Source: Pseudoxanthomonas sp. F37
GTDB taxonomy: Bacteria > Pseudomonadota > Gammaproteobacteria > Xanthomonadales > Xanthomonadaceae
NCBI RefSeq assembly: GCF_022965755.1
Contig: NZ_CP095187.1
Coordinates: 806,001-870,000, forward strand
Direction of reading: 5' to 3'
DNA length: 64,000 nucleotides
Shown here: positions 48,238-57,733 of the stretch, in pieces
How the letters are laid out: the number at the start of each line of letters is the position of its first letter
Position numbering within the stretch: position 1 is the stretch's first letter
Made by a program: the position numbers and the translations under genes
Notes under the pieces: model-generated
Seen by the model: only the letters and a program-made list of their open reading frames with translations
Databases searched by the model: none
Told to the model about the DNA's origin: nothing

Positions 48238-49994
48238 GCGCCTTCTGGCCGGCGCTCCATTTCCTGCGGCCGGAATGGCTGTGGGCGCTGCTGGCGCTGC
48301 CCTTGCTGGGTGCGTGGTGGCGCGTGCGCCACCGCCGCGACAACGCCTGGCGGGACCATGTGGACGGGCACCTGCTGCCGCACCTGCTGGTGCGTGGCGG
48401 CGCGCGGGCCCGTACCGGTCTGGTCGCGGCCACGCTGGCGTACGTGCTGGCCGTGCTTGCATTGGCGGGCCCCAGCTGGCGACAGGCCGACCAGCCGCTG
48501 TGGCAGGCCCAGCGGCCGCTGGTGGTCGTGCTGGACCTGTCCAGCCGGATCACGACGCCGGACCTTCCGCCATCGCGCCTGCTGCAGGTGCGGGCGAAGC
48601 TGGCGCGTCTGCTCGAGGCGCGCGCGGGCAGTCCGGTGGCGCTGGTGGTGTATGCAGACGATGCATTCACGGTCGCGCCACTGACCGACGACGCGGCCAA
48701 CATCCAGCTCTATCTCGACGAGTTGTCGCCGGAGATCATGCCCGTGGATGGCCAGCGGGCTGGTCGCGGCATCGCCTGGGCGGCGCGCCTGCTGTCGCAG
48801 GCGGATTTCCGCAACGGGGACATCCTGGTGTTCACCGATCGCGCGGACAGCGACGCCTCCAGGGCGGCCTCGGGTGCGCGCGCGAAAGGATACGCCGTGT
48901 CCGTGCTCGGGCTGGGCACCTCGACCGGCGCGGCCTATCGCGGCAGCGACGGCACGATAGGCCATGCGGCGCTGGATGCGTCATCGCTGCGCGCGTTGGC
49001 CACGGCCGGCGGTGGACGTTACCAACCGGCCAAGACCGACCATGGCGATCTCGCCGCGCTCGGCGTCGCAGCGCCCGCGCTGGAGACGGTGGGCGCATCG
49101 GCGACGCCCGGCGGCGGCAAGGCGTGGCGCGACGAAGGCTACTGGTTGCTGGTCCCCCTGATGGCGCTCGCGTTGCTGTGGTTCCGCCGCGGCGCGGCGC
49201 TGGTGCTGGCGGCAGCGCTGTGGCTGCCGATGTCCGCGCCCGCGCGCGCCGCCGGCGTGGACTGGTGGCAGCGCAGCGACCAGGCCACGCATGCGCGCCT
49301 CGAAGAGGGCGCCGATGCGTATCGCAAGGGCGACTATCCGGCCGCCGAAAAGGCGTTCGCCGGCATCGACACCGCCGTGGGCCAGTACAACCTGGGCAAT
49401 GCGCTGGCCAAGCAGCAGCGCTACGACGATGCCGTGGCCGCCTACGATCGCGCGCTGCGCCTGCAGCCGGGCATGGCGGACGCCATCGCCAATCGCGCCA
49501 CCGTCGATGCCGCGCGCAAGCGTCCGCCTTCAGCCGATGACGGGCAGGGCAAGCCCGGACAGCAGGGCGGCAACGGCCAGGCGTCGTCGGGCGCAAAGGG
49601 TGATGCCGCCGACGCAGACAAGGCCGGAAAGCAACAGAAGCCGTCGCCGCACGACGCATCGACGTCGCCCTCGGGCAAGCCTGGCCAGGCGCAGGCGGGC
49701 AAGGGCACGCCGCCGCAACCTGCGCCGCCCAAGCCGTCGCCCGATCCCGCAGCGCAGGCCGCCGCCGATGCCGCGCAACGCGAACGCATGCGTGCCGCCA
49801 TGGGCGGACAGGACGGGCAGCGCACCGGCAAGACGCCACAGGATGCGCCGGCCGTGCAGGGCGAAACCGCGGAACAGCGCGAGCGCCGGCAGGCCGTCGA
49901 CGCCTGGCTCAAACGCGTGCCGGACGAACCCGGCGCGCTGCTCAAGGTGAAGTTCCGGCTCGAACACGAACGCCGGCAGAAGGAAGGGCAATGA
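48234..49994 (+). CDS. BatB-BatC fusion (VWA plus TPR), altered MIDAS
   Basis: A 586-residue fusion. Residues 1-330 are a BatB-like VWA membrane protein (WLWALLALPLLGAWW, then VVVLDLSSRITTPDL), and residues about 365-435 hold TPR helices of BatC type (EEGADAYRKGDYPAAEKAFA, QYNLGNALAKQQRYDDAVAA). The remainder is a long, Gln/Gly/Pro/Lys-rich low-complexity tail ending in a helical ERRQAVDAWLKRVPDEPGAL. The VWA metal motif reads DLSSR instead of DxSxS, so Ser at the third site is replaced by Arg (105), and the later TDG is TDR. Metal binding is doubtful. Coupled to batA and batD by ATGA overlaps. Confidence 0.9.
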   Translation: MSAFWPALHFLRPEWLWALLALPLLGAWWRVRHRRDNAWRDHVDGHLLPHLLVRGGARARTGLVAATLAYVLAVLALAGPSWRQADQPLWQAQRPLVVVLDLSSRITTPDLPPSRLLQVRAKLARLLEARAGSPVALVVYADDAFTVAPLTDDAANIQLYLDELSPEIMPVDGQRAGRGIAWAARLLSQADFRNGDILVFTDRADSDASRAASGARAKGYAVSVLGLGTSTGAAYRGSDGTIGHAALDASSLRALATAGGGRYQPAKTDHGDLAALGVAAPALETVGASATPGGGKAWRDEGYWLLVPLMALALLWFRRGAALVLAAALWLPMSAPARAAGVDWWQRSDQATHARLEEGADAYRKGDYPAAEKAFAGIDTAVGQYNLGNALAKQQRYDDAVAAYDRALRLQPGMADAIANRATVDAARKRPPSADDGQGKPGQQGGNGQASSGAKGDAADADKAGKQQKPSPHDASTSPSGKPGQAQAGKGTPPQPAPPKPSPDPAAQAAADAAQRERMRAAMGGQDGQRTGKTPQDAPAVQGETAEQRERRQAVDAWLKRVPDEPGALLKVKFRLEHERRQKEGQ

Positions 49995-51667
49995 AGTACC
50001 GCATCTGCATCCTGTTGGCCGTGCTGCTGACCTGGCCCGTGTCGCTGCTCGCCGCGACGCGGGCCTGGCTGGAGCAGCCGCAGGTCACGCTCGGCCAGGC
50101 GGTCACGCTCAACGTGGAAACCGATGCGGTGTCCGCCACCCCGGACCTCACGCCGCTGCTGCGCGATTTCGAAGTGGAAGGCCAGTCCGACAGCCGCAGC
50201 GTGCGGCTGGTGAACGGGCGCATGAGCGCCAGCACCACGTTCTCTCTGACCCTGCGTCCGCGGCGCGCGGGCACCCTGGCGATCCCCGCGCTGCAGGTGG
50301 GCAGCGAGCGCACCGCCCCGCTGACCCTGGAAGTGGGCGCCACGGCGACCGCTCGTGCGGCCGCCAACGGCCTGGTGTTCGTCGAAACCGAGGTGGACGA
50401 CCCGAACCCCTATGTGCAGCAGTCGGTCGGCGTCACCGTGCGGCTGTACTACGCGACCCCCCTGGTGTCGGGGCAGCTCGATCTGGATCCGCCCGATGGC
50501 GCGCTGTTGCAGCGCGTGGGCGAAATCGTGCAGTCCAGCCGCGAGATCGACGGACGGCGCTACAGCACGGCCGAGCGCCGCTTCCTGCTGGTGCCCGAGC
50601 GCAGCGGTGCGCTGACCCTGCCGGGCGCGCGCTTCCAAGGGCGCGGCGCCGGTGGCTGGATGGACGATCTACTGGGCGGCAACAGCCGCGTGGTCGACAT
50701 CACCGGTGCGCCGCGCACGCTGCAGGTGCGTGCGCAGCCGGCGGGCGCGCCGCAGCCCTGGTTGCCGGTGCGCGATCTGCGGATGCGCTACACCGCCGTG
50801 CCGCAGCAGTTGCGTACCGGCGAAGCGGGTACGCTCACCGTCGAGACCACGGTCGTCGGCGCGACCCAGGCGCAGTTGCCGGAACTTCCGGCCCCCTCGA
50901 TTCCCGGCGCGCAGGTCTTCGCCGAACCGCCGCAGTTCGACGAGCGCTTCGCCGGCGGTACGCCGCAGGTGACCCTGACGCGCCGCTATTCGGTCGTGCC
51001 CTCGCAGGCGGGCACGCTGGTGGTCCCGGGTACGGCCATGGCGTGGTGGGACGTGCGCGCCGGCGCGGCGCGGCGCGCGACCTTGCCCGACCTGACCTTG
51101 CCGGTGGTGGTCGGGACCGGGGCGCCGTCGTCCATGCCCTTCGCGGGCGCAGCGGGCGCCGCGGCCACCCCGTCCGGGGGCGCCGGCGACGACATCCTGC
51201 TGGGGGGCGAACGGCGCGTCCCGCCCCACCTGTGGCCGTGGCTGGCCGCGGGCTTCGCCTTGCTGTGGTTGACCACGTTGCTGTGGGGACTGACACGGCG
51301 TGCAGGGGCCTCGCCGGCTCCTCGCACTCGCGTGCGAGCCAGCGCCGGCGCACCGGCCATCGCGCCCGCCACCCACACTGCGGCCGACCTCAAGCGCGCG
51401 CTGGATGCGGGCGGGCTGGACGACATCGAGGACGTGCTGCGTGGCATGGCGCGCCCGGCCGCCGCCGATCTCGACGATCTGCACCGCCGGCTCGCTTCGT
51501 CTTCGCAGCGCACGGCGGTGGAGCTGCTGCGCCGCGCGCGCTGGGCCGGCGGCGATGCCGCACAGGCGCGGGCGGCGTTGCGCGAAGCCTTCCGTGGCGG
51601 GCCGCGATGGCAGGCAGCGGAGCCGGGCGAAGTGGAAGAGCCCCTGCCTCCGTTGTACCCGCGATGA
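49991..51667 (+). CDS. BatD family protein
   Basis: A 558-residue exported membrane protein. A signal peptide (MKYRICILLAVLLTWPVSLL) precedes beta-rich oxidative-tolerance domains (ATRAWLEQPQVTLGQAVTLN, STTFSLTLRPRRAGTLAIPA, SVVPSQAGTLVVPGTAMAWW) and a single membrane helix (WPWLAAGFALLWLTTLLWGL near residue 415-434), with a cytosolic C-terminus rich in alanine and arginine. This order is the BatD pattern. Last gene of the Bat-type operon, overlapping the preceding gene by four bases. Function unknown. Confidence 0.88.
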   Translation: MKYRICILLAVLLTWPVSLLAATRAWLEQPQVTLGQAVTLNVETDAVSATPDLTPLLRDFEVEGQSDSRSVRLVNGRMSASTTFSLTLRPRRAGTLAIPALQVGSERTAPLTLEVGATATARAAANGLVFVETEVDDPNPYVQQSVGVTVRLYYATPLVSGQLDLDPPDGALLQRVGEIVQSSREIDGRRYSTAERRFLLVPERSGALTLPGARFQGRGAGGWMDDLLGGNSRVVDITGAPRTLQVRAQPAGAPQPWLPVRDLRMRYTAVPQQLRTGEAGTLTVETTVVGATQAQLPELPAPSIPGAQVFAEPPQFDERFAGGTPQVTLTRRYSVVPSQAGTLVVPGTAMAWWDVRAGAARRATLPDLTLPVVVGTGAPSSMPFAGAAGAAATPSGGAGDDILLGGERRVPPHLWPWLAAGFALLWLTTLLWGLTRRAGASPAPRTRVRASAGAPAIAPATHTAADLKRALDAGGLDDIEDVLRGMARPAAADLDDLHRRLASSSQRTAVELLRRARWAGGDAAQARAALREAFRGGPRWQAAEPGEVEEPLPPLYPR

Positions 51668-51728
51668 GGGAAACCGGGCGGACGTTCGTCATTCCCTTGG
51701 CCATGGCGGCGATGCCATCGCAGCCAGT

Positions 51729-51769
51729 CCGGCCAGGCCCGTCGCGTATCGACGGGGCGTCCTGGCCGG
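51729..51769 (+). terminator. Strong hairpin after the Bat operon
   Basis: CCGGCCAGG (51729-51737) pairs with CCTGGCCGG (51761-51769), with CCCGTC/GACGGG pairing inside; a bulge of four bases interrupts one side. TTTGC follows. The position after batD and before an unrelated gene suggests a terminator, but the U-tract is short. Confidence 0.6.
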
Positions 51770-51808
51770 TTTGCTAAGCTCCGGACTTTGCCCTTGCAGG
51801 ACCCGCCG

Positions 51809-53122
51809 ATGACCGACGCCACGCCCGCCACCCGCGCCAGACTCCCGCTGCACTGGAAGATGGCCATCGGCTTCGGCGTCGGCCTGATCGTCGGCCTCAT
51901 CGTGCATGCCACCGGCCAGGGCGACGCGGGCTGGGTGCAGGACGTCACCAAGTACGTCACCACGCCCTTCAGCAAGATCTTCCTCAACCTGATCTTCATG
52001 CTGATCGTGCCGCTGCTGTTCTCCGCGCTGGTCTGCGGCATCGCCGAGATGGGCGACATCCGCGCACTCGGCCGCATCGGCTGGAAGACGCTGGCCTACA
52101 CCGTGCTGCTGTCGGCGGTGGCGGTGCTGCTGGGCCTGCTGCTGGTCAACCTGCTGAAGCCGGGCGTGGGCGTGGATCCCGCACTGGCGCAGCAGCTCAT
52201 CGCCGAGAACGCCGAGCGCACCAAGGAAATCGTCGCCAGCGTCGGCAGCCAGCCGACCGGCATGGACATGCTGCTGTCCATCGTGCCGGACAACGTGATC
52301 GGCGCAGCCTCCAGCAACGCCGCCATCCTGTCGCTGATGTTCTTCGCGGTGATGTTCGGCATCGGCCTGGTGCTGACCCCGTCGGAGAATACCGGCATCC
52401 TGAAGCGCGGCATCGAGGGCGTGTTCGAGATCTCGATGACGCTGATCGGCCTGGTGATCCGCCTGGCGCCTTACGCCGTGGCCTGCTTCATGTTCAACCT
52501 GGCGGCGATCTTCGGCTTCGACCTGCTGGTGCGGCTGGGCGCCTACGTCGGCGTGGTGGTGCTGGCGCTGGGCCTGCACCTGCTGGTCAGCTACTCGGTG
52601 GCGCTGAAGCTGGCCGGCTACTCGCCGCTGCGCTTCTTCCGCGGCGCGCAGGAGGCGATGGTGATGGCGTTCTCCACCGCGTCCAGCAACGCCACCCTGC
52701 CCACCGCCCTGCGCGTGGCCGACGAAAAGCTGGGCCTGCCGCGCACCGTGTCGCGCTTCGTGCTGACCGTGGGCGCCACCGCCAACCAGAACGGCACCGC
52801 GCTGTTCGAGGGCGTGACGGTGATCTTCCTGGCCCAGTTCTTCGGCGTGGACCTGTCGCTGGGGCAGCAGTTCATGGTGATGCTGGTGTGCATCCTCGGC
52901 GGCATCGGCACGGCCGGCGTGCCGTCCGGTTCGCTGCCGGTGGTGGCGCTGATCTGCGCGATGGTCGGGGTGAACCCCATCGGCATCGGCCTGATCCTGG
53001 GCGTGAACCACTTCCTGGACATGTGCCGGACCACGCTGAACGTCACCGGCGACCTGACCCTGGCCACGCTGGTCGCCAAGGGCGAACGTGGCGACGTGAA
53101 GTTGCCGGGCCAGACCGGCTAA
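51809..53122 (+). CDS. Dicarboxylate/amino acid:cation symporter (DAACS family)
   Basis: A 437-residue membrane transporter that takes up acidic amino acids or C4-dicarboxylates with Na+ or H+. Eight membrane segments and two re-entrant hairpins are readable. The signatures are [20 protein letters not shown] (HP1, serine-rich) and [20 protein letters not shown], in which NQNGT replaces the usual NMDGT, then [20 protein letters not shown] (HP2). The ATG at 51809 ([16 protein letters not shown]) is preferred to an upstream TTG. Substrate uncertain. Confidence 0.94.
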   Translation: MTDATPATRARLPLHWKMAIGFGVGLIVGLIVHATGQGDAGWVQDVTKYVTTPFSKIFLNLIFMLIVPLLFSALVCGIAEMGDIRALGRIGWKTLAYTVLLSAVAVLLGLLLVNLLKPGVGVDPALAQQLIAENAERTKEIVASVGSQPTGMDMLLSIVPDNVIGAASSNAAILSLMFFAVMFGIGLVLTPSENTGILKRGIEGVFEISMTLIGLVIRLAPYAVACFMFNLAAIFGFDLLVRLGAYVGVVVLALGLHLLVSYSVALKLAGYSPLRFFRGAQEAMVMAFSTASSNATLPTALRVADEKLGLPRTVSRFVLTVGATANQNGTALFEGVTVIFLAQFFGVDLSLGQQFMVMLVCILGGIGTAGVPSGSLPVVALICAMVGVNPIGIGLILGVNHFLDMCRTTLNVTGDLTLATLVAKGERGDVKLPGQTG

Positions 53123-53222
53123 CACCCCGGAAAGCGCCCCGCAACCGCGACAGCGCGGGCGGGGGGTGGGACAATGGGCCGCCCGCAGCCCGCCGGGCGC
53201 CGCCCCCTCCGCTCCGACTCCC

Positions 53223-55220
53223 ATGACGACGCCCACCCGCCGCCAGCTCGCCAACGCCATCCGTTTCCTCGCCGCCGACGCGGTCCAGGCCGCCAATTCC
53301 GGCCACCCCGGCATGCCCATGGGCATGGCCGACATCGCCGAAGTGCTGTGGAACGACTACTACCGCCACAGTCCGTCGAACCCGCACTGGTTCAACCGCG
53401 ACCGCTTCGTCCTGTCCAACGGCCACGGCTCGATGCTGCATTACGCGCTGCTGCACCTGGCCGGCTACGACCTGCCGCTGCAGGAACTGAAGAACTTCCG
53501 CCAGCTGCACAGCAAGACCGCCGGCCATCCGGAACGCCACGAGACCCCGGGCGTGGAAACCACCACCGGCCCGCTCGGCCAGGGCTTCGCCAACGCGGTC
53601 GGCTTCGCGTTGGCCGAGAAGCTGCTGGCGCAGCGCTTCAACCGCGAAGGCCACGACCTCATCGACCACCGTACCTTCGTGTTCATGGGCGACGGCTGCC
53701 TGATGGAAGGCGTGTCGCACGAGGCCGCCTCGCTCGCCGGCACCTGGGGCCTGGGCAAGCTGGTGTGCTTCTGGGACGACAACAAGATCTCCATCGACGG
53801 CAACACCGACGGCTGGTTCACCGACGACACGCCGGCCCGCTTCGAGGCCTATGGCTGGCAGGTGGTGCGCAACGTCAACGGTCACGACCCGGTCGAGATC
53901 AGGACCGCCATCGACACCGCGCTGAAGACCGCCGATAAGCCCACGCTGATCTGCTGCCGCACCACCATCGGCTTCGGTTCGCCGAACAAGGCCGGCAAGG
54001 AATCCAGCCACGGCGCACCGCTGGGCAAGGACGAGCTGGAGGCCACCCGCGCCGCGCTGGCATGGCCGTACGGTCCGTTCGAAGTGCCCGCCGACATCTA
54101 CGCCGGCTGGAACAAGGCCGAGGCCGGCAAGGCGCTGGAAGCCGAGTGGAACGCGCGGCTCGACGCCTACGCCGCCCAGTACCCGGAGCAGGCCGCGGAG
54201 CTGAAGCGCCGCGCATCCGGCGAACTGCCCGCCGACTTCGCCGCGCAGGCCGATGCCTACATCGCCAAGGTGCAGGCCGAAGGCCCGGTGATCGCCTCGC
54301 GCAAGGCCTCGCAGAACGCCATCGAAGCCTTCGCGCCGCTGCTGCCGGAACTGGTGGGCGGCTCGGCCGACCTGGCGCACTCCAACCTGACGCTGTGGAA
54401 GGCCAGCAAGTCGGTCTCCACCACCGATCCGAACGCCAACTACGTGTACTACGGCGTGCGCGAGTTCGGCATGACCGCCATCGCCAACGGCCTGGCGCTG
54501 CATGGCGGCTTCGTGCCGTTCGACGCCACCTTCCTGGTGTTCAGCGACTACGCGCGCAACGGCGTGCGCATGAGCGCGCTTATCCCGGCCCACGCCATCC
54601 ACGTGTACACCCACGACTCCATCGGCCTGGGTGAGGACGGCCCCACGCACCAGCCGGTCGAGCACCTGGCCTCGCTGCGCTACATCCCGAACAACGATGT
54701 GTGGCGCCCCTGCGACGCAGTGGAGTCGGCGGTCGCATGGAAGCAGGCGATCATCCGCCAGGACGGCCCGAGCTGCCTGGTGTTCTCGCGCCAGAACCTG
54801 CCGCACCAGCCGCGCACCACCGCGCAGGTGGGCGACATCGCGCGCGGCGGCTACGTGCTGGCCGATGCCGACGGCACGCCGGACGTCATCCTGATCGCGA
54901 CCGGTTCGGAAGTGGGACTGGCCACGCAGGCCAAGGCCGCGCTGGACGCGCAGGGGCTGAAGACGCGCGTGGTGTCGATGCCGTCGACCGACGTGTTCGA
55001 CCGCCAGGACGCGGCCTACCGCGAATCCGTGCTGCCGAACGCCGTGCGCAGGCGCGTGGCGGTGGAAGCGGCCACCCGCGACTTCTGGCGCAAGTACGTG
55101 GGCCTGGACGGCGCGGTGATCGGCATGTCCACGTTCGGCGCCTCCGCCCCGGCCGATGCGCTGTACCAGCACTTCGGCATTACCGTCGAGGCGGTGGTCG
55201 AGGCGGCGAAGTCGCTCTGA
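53223..55220 (+). CDS. tkt: Transketolase
   Basis: Transfers two-carbon ketol units in the pentose phosphate pathway. The 665-residue protein (E. coli 663) starts [35 protein letters not shown] and the thiamine diphosphate motif [20 protein letters not shown] are clear, as are [20 protein letters not shown] and [20 protein letters not shown]. The open frame extends 19 codons upstream, which look non-coding. Cytosolic. A terminator follows; it is unlinked to rpiA, with which it shares the pathway. Confidence 0.97.
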   Translation: MTTPTRRQLANAIRFLAADAVQAANSGHPGMPMGMADIAEVLWNDYYRHSPSNPHWFNRDRFVLSNGHGSMLHYALLHLAGYDLPLQELKNFRQLHSKTAGHPERHETPGVETTTGPLGQGFANAVGFALAEKLLAQRFNREGHDLIDHRTFVFMGDGCLMEGVSHEAASLAGTWGLGKLVCFWDDNKISIDGNTDGWFTDDTPARFEAYGWQVVRNVNGHDPVEIRTAIDTALKTADKPTLICCRTTIGFGSPNKAGKESSHGAPLGKDELEATRAALAWPYGPFEVPADIYAGWNKAEAGKALEAEWNARLDAYAAQYPEQAAELKRRASGELPADFAAQADAYIAKVQAEGPVIASRKASQNAIEAFAPLLPELVGGSADLAHSNLTLWKASKSVSTTDPNANYVYYGVREFGMTAIANGLALHGGFVPFDATFLVFSDYARNGVRMSALIPAHAIHVYTHDSIGLGEDGPTHQPVEHLASLRYIPNNDVWRPCDAVESAVAWKQAIIRQDGPSCLVFSRQNLPHQPRTTAQVGDIARGGYVLADADGTPDVILIATGSEVGLATQAKAALDAQGLKTRVVSMPSTDVFDRQDAAYRESVLPNAVRRRVAVEAATRDFWRKYVGLDGAVIGMSTFGASAPADALYQHFGITVEAVVEAAKSL

Positions 55221-55241
55221 AGTGAACCTTGCCTGGACAGC

Positions 55242-55273
55242 AAAGGGCGCGCCTCGGCGCGCCCTTTGTTTTT
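55242..55273. terminator. Rho-independent terminator after tkt
   Basis: AAAGGGCGCGCC and GGCGCGCCCTTT form a 12-base stem with a two-base centre, followed by GTTTTTTG. It lies between converging tkt and the acetyl-CoA hydrolase gene. Confidence 0.92.
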
Positions 55274-55310
55274 TGCCGGATGACGGGATGCGGAGCGCGT
55301 GCGGCGCCCG

Positions 55311-57254
55311 TTACCGCGTCTGGCGCAGGCCGAGCGCCAGCAGCTTCGCCTCGAGGCGTTCGCCCAAGGTCGCGGGCGATGAAAGCCCCATCCGTTCCAT
55401 CGCCTCGGCATCGTCCGATTTGGCACCCAGTGCGTGCAGCACGGTGCCGATCTTCTTCCACGGCGTGGCGGTATTCGCCTTCAGCCAGCCCAGCGCCTTG
55501 ACGATGCGCTGCTCCACGTCGGTGAAATCGCTGCCCAGCGGGTAGTCGGGCAGGGTGCCGTCATGGCGGAACGCGCGCAGGCGCGCCGACAGGTGGACGG
55601 GCGTGTTGTCGGTCCAGTGGCCGGGCGCATGGAAGCCGGCACGCAGCTTGCCCGCGCGCTGCGCCTGTCGCACCAGCGCCTGCTGGAAGCGCGCATCGGT
55701 AATGCCGCCCATCGCGATGATGCAGTCCTCGTCGTTCCTGCCGCGCAGGTCGGCGATGCCGTACTCGTTGACGTACAGGTCGCGCAGGTGACGGGGGATG
55801 GTGGTGTGGCCGTAATTCCAGCGCACGTTCGACTCCGCCGCGCCGGCATCCTCGCGCACCGTGCGGAACATCAGCGCGCTGCGTGCGTTGTCCAGCGCGT
55901 TGGACATGTCCACGAAGTTGTACTGCCCGCCCACGCCCGACACCACGCGCCCGTCCTCCAGGCCGTCGGACACCGCCGCGCCCAGTGCCGTGACCATCAT
56001 GCAGGAGTTGAAGAAGCGCGCGTCGTGGCGCTGCAGGCGCGCCAAGGTTTCGCACCCGCGCTGCAGTTCGTTGATCATGCTGATGCGGCGCATGCCGATG
56101 GCGCGACGCTGGGCGTCCGGCAACTCGCGCAGCCACTGGTAGAACGCGGGCGATCCCAGGTAGAACGCGCCATGCAGGTACTCGCCGTCGCGCTCCAGCC
56201 GGGCCTGGTCGCCGAGGTTGGCGGTGCCGTCGGCGATGCGCCGCATCAGGGCCTCGTCATCCACCACCTTGCGCCGGATCACGCCGGTTTCCACCAGCCG
56301 CTTGAACCCCTCGTTGACCATCTCGCTGCAGCCGTACAGGCCGATGGCGAAGGGGTCCAGTCCGCCGCTGGCGAGCACGGCGGGGTGCCGCTCCAGCTCC
56401 GGATCCAGCGCCGCCAGCACGCGCCGGTAGGTGGCGTTGTCGGTGTGGCGCAGCACCAGCGCGTGGCACAGCGCATCGGCCAGCGCACCGATGCCGATCT
56501 GCAGCGTGCCGCCGTCGCGCACCAGCGCGCTGGCATACAGCCCGATGGCGAAGTCGACGTCCGACACCGGCTGGCGCGGCAGCCCGAACAGCTGCGGATA
56601 GGGGCCTTGCGGGCTCACGACGATGTCGAAGTAGGTGTCCTCGACGGCCGCCGTGCCTCCCATCCAGGGCAACTGCGGATCGACTTCGGCCACCAGCAGC
56701 GGCCGTGCCAGTCCGCGTGCGAGATGCGCATCGACCGTGTCCTGGGTGAGGTCGTTGTTGCACGAGAACGACAGCCGGGTGCCGCCGGGCTCGCGCGCGA
56801 CCTTCTGCACGATGACATTGAGGGCACGGTCGGCCAGCGCGCGCGGCACGTGCGTGTAGTTGAGGCTGGCGTACAGGCGCTGCGCCGTGGTGGATCGCAG
56901 CAGGGCGCCGCCCTGCATGTAGAACTCCTCCACTTCCATGTGCGCGGGCATGGCATCGCGTTTCATCGCCTGCACGTAGTCCAGGCGGGGAAAGTCGTCG
57001 CCGAAATGCCGCGCGGCGAAGGGCTTCACGAAGCGCCCTTCCAGTCCCCGCCCGGCGGTGGGCGGATCGAGCGAGAGCGCGGTGTAAAGCGACCAGGGAC
57101 GCGAAGGATCCGCCACGCCGCGCGCGTACAGCGCATTGAGCAGCCGGTGCGGCTTGCCGATGCCCAGCGGCGCGCCGATGCGCAGCGGGCCGCAGGTGCG
57201 GGCCAGGATCAGGTCGACGGCTTCGTCGAGGTCGGTGAGGTGGTCAGGGTTCAT
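55311..57254 (-). CDS. Acetyl-CoA hydrolase/transferase family protein
   Basis: A 647-residue protein of the acetyl-CoA hydrolase/CoA-transferase family (two domains of NagB/RpiA-like fold). The N-terminal domain opens MNPDHLTDLDEAVDLILART and the C-terminal domain includes MMVTALGAAVSDGLEDGRVV, SGVGGQYNFVDMSN and VNEYGIADLRGRNDEDCIIA; the last carries the EYG and GRxxEDC pattern of AcCoA hydrolase C-terminal domains. It is about 100 residues longer than the succinyl-CoA:acetate CoA-transferases I know, with an extended linker. Substrate (acetyl-CoA, succinyl-CoA or other) cannot be read. Divergent from BlaI. Confidence 0.9.
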   Translation of the reverse strand: MNPDHLTDLDEAVDLILARTCGPLRIGAPLGIGKPHRLLNALYARGVADPSRPWSLYTALSLDPPTAGRGLEGRFVKPFAARHFGDDFPRLDYVQAMKRDAMPAHMEVEEFYMQGGALLRSTTAQRLYASLNYTHVPRALADRALNVIVQKVAREPGGTRLSFSCNNDLTQDTVDAHLARGLARPLLVAEVDPQLPWMGGTAAVEDTYFDIVVSPQGPYPQLFGLPRQPVSDVDFAIGLYASALVRDGGTLQIGIGALADALCHALVLRHTDNATYRRVLAALDPELERHPAVLASGGLDPFAIGLYGCSEMVNEGFKRLVETGVIRRKVVDDEALMRRIADGTANLGDQARLERDGEYLHGAFYLGSPAFYQWLRELPDAQRRAIGMRRISMINELQRGCETLARLQRHDARFFNSCMMVTALGAAVSDGLEDGRVVSGVGGQYNFVDMSNALDNARSALMFRTVREDAGAAESNVRWNYGHTTIPRHLRDLYVNEYGIADLRGRNDEDCIIAMGGITDARFQQALVRQAQRAGKLRAGFHAPGHWTDNTPVHLSARLRAFRHDGTLPDYPLGSDFTDVEQRIVKALGWLKANTATPWKKIGTVLHALGAKSDDAEAMERMGLSSPATLGERLEAKLLALGLRQTR

Positions 57255-57310
57255 GGGCGCAGCTTAGGCGAAGCGGGATGATCTGCCGACGAACGGCGGA
57301 GCGATAGGGC

Positions 57311-57360
57311 TTGACAGAGGATTCGTTTACGCATGTAATCAATAAAAATTACAGGTGTAA
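57311..57360 (+). promoter_or_regulatory. BlaI promoter with two palindromic operators
   Basis: TTGACA (57311-57316), 17 bases, then TGTAAT (57334-57339) is a near-consensus promoter. TTACGCATGTAA (57327-57338) overlaps the -10 box and TTACAGGTGTAA (57349-57360) follows, both with TTAC/TGTAA-type dyad arms like the known BlaI/MecI operator (TACA/TGTA). The second ends four bases before the blaI start codon. Self-repression by BlaI is the natural reading. Confidence 0.82.
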
Positions 57361-57364
57361 ACGC

Positions 57365-57733
57365 ATGTCGATCAGCGATGCCGAAGCCGTGGTGATGGAG
57401 GTGCTGTGGGGACGCCATCCCGCCAGCGCCGAGGACGTGGTCGCGGCCCTGGCGGGGCGGGCCGAATGGGCGGAGCCGACCGTCAAGACGCTACTCAACC
57501 GCCTGCTCAACAAGGGCGCGATCCGGGCGGAAAAGGACGGGCGGCGTTACCTGTATTCCCCCGTCCTCAGCCGTGACGCCTGGCTGGCGGAGCAGAGTGC
57601 GGGAGTGGTGGACCGGCTGTTCGGAGGACGCGTTGCGCCGCTGGTGGCCCACTTCAGCGAGCGACGCAGGCTCTCGCCGGCCGATATCGCAGAACTCAAG
57701 CGCCTGATCGCGGAGCTCGACGATGGTCAGTGA
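57365..57733 (+). CDS. BlaI/MecI family transcription repressor
   Basis: A 122-residue winged-helix repressor. MSISDAEAVVMEVLWGRHPA is the typical BlaI N-terminus, followed by WAEPTVKTLLNRLLNKGAIR (recognition helix) and EKDGRRYLYSPVLSRDAWL (wing). In this family, derepression comes from cleavage by a partner membrane protease. The next gene, an M56 metalloprotease, overlaps it by 11 bases, consistent with that pairing. The frame is open upstream from a TTG that coincides with the -35 box and is rejected as start. Two operators are visible upstream. Confidence 0.94.
   Translation: MSISDAEAVVMEVLWGRHPASAEDVVAALAGRAEWAEPTVKTLLNRLLNKGAIRAEKDGRRYLYSPVLSRDAWLAEQSAGVVDRLFGGRVAPLVAHFSERRRLSPADIAELKRLIAELDDGQ

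Noticed and set aside
57311-57365. TTG start for a longer BlaI
   Set aside because: The TTG coincides with TTGACA of the promoter, and the next 50 bases hold two operators; the ATG at 57365 gives the usual BlaI N-terminus.
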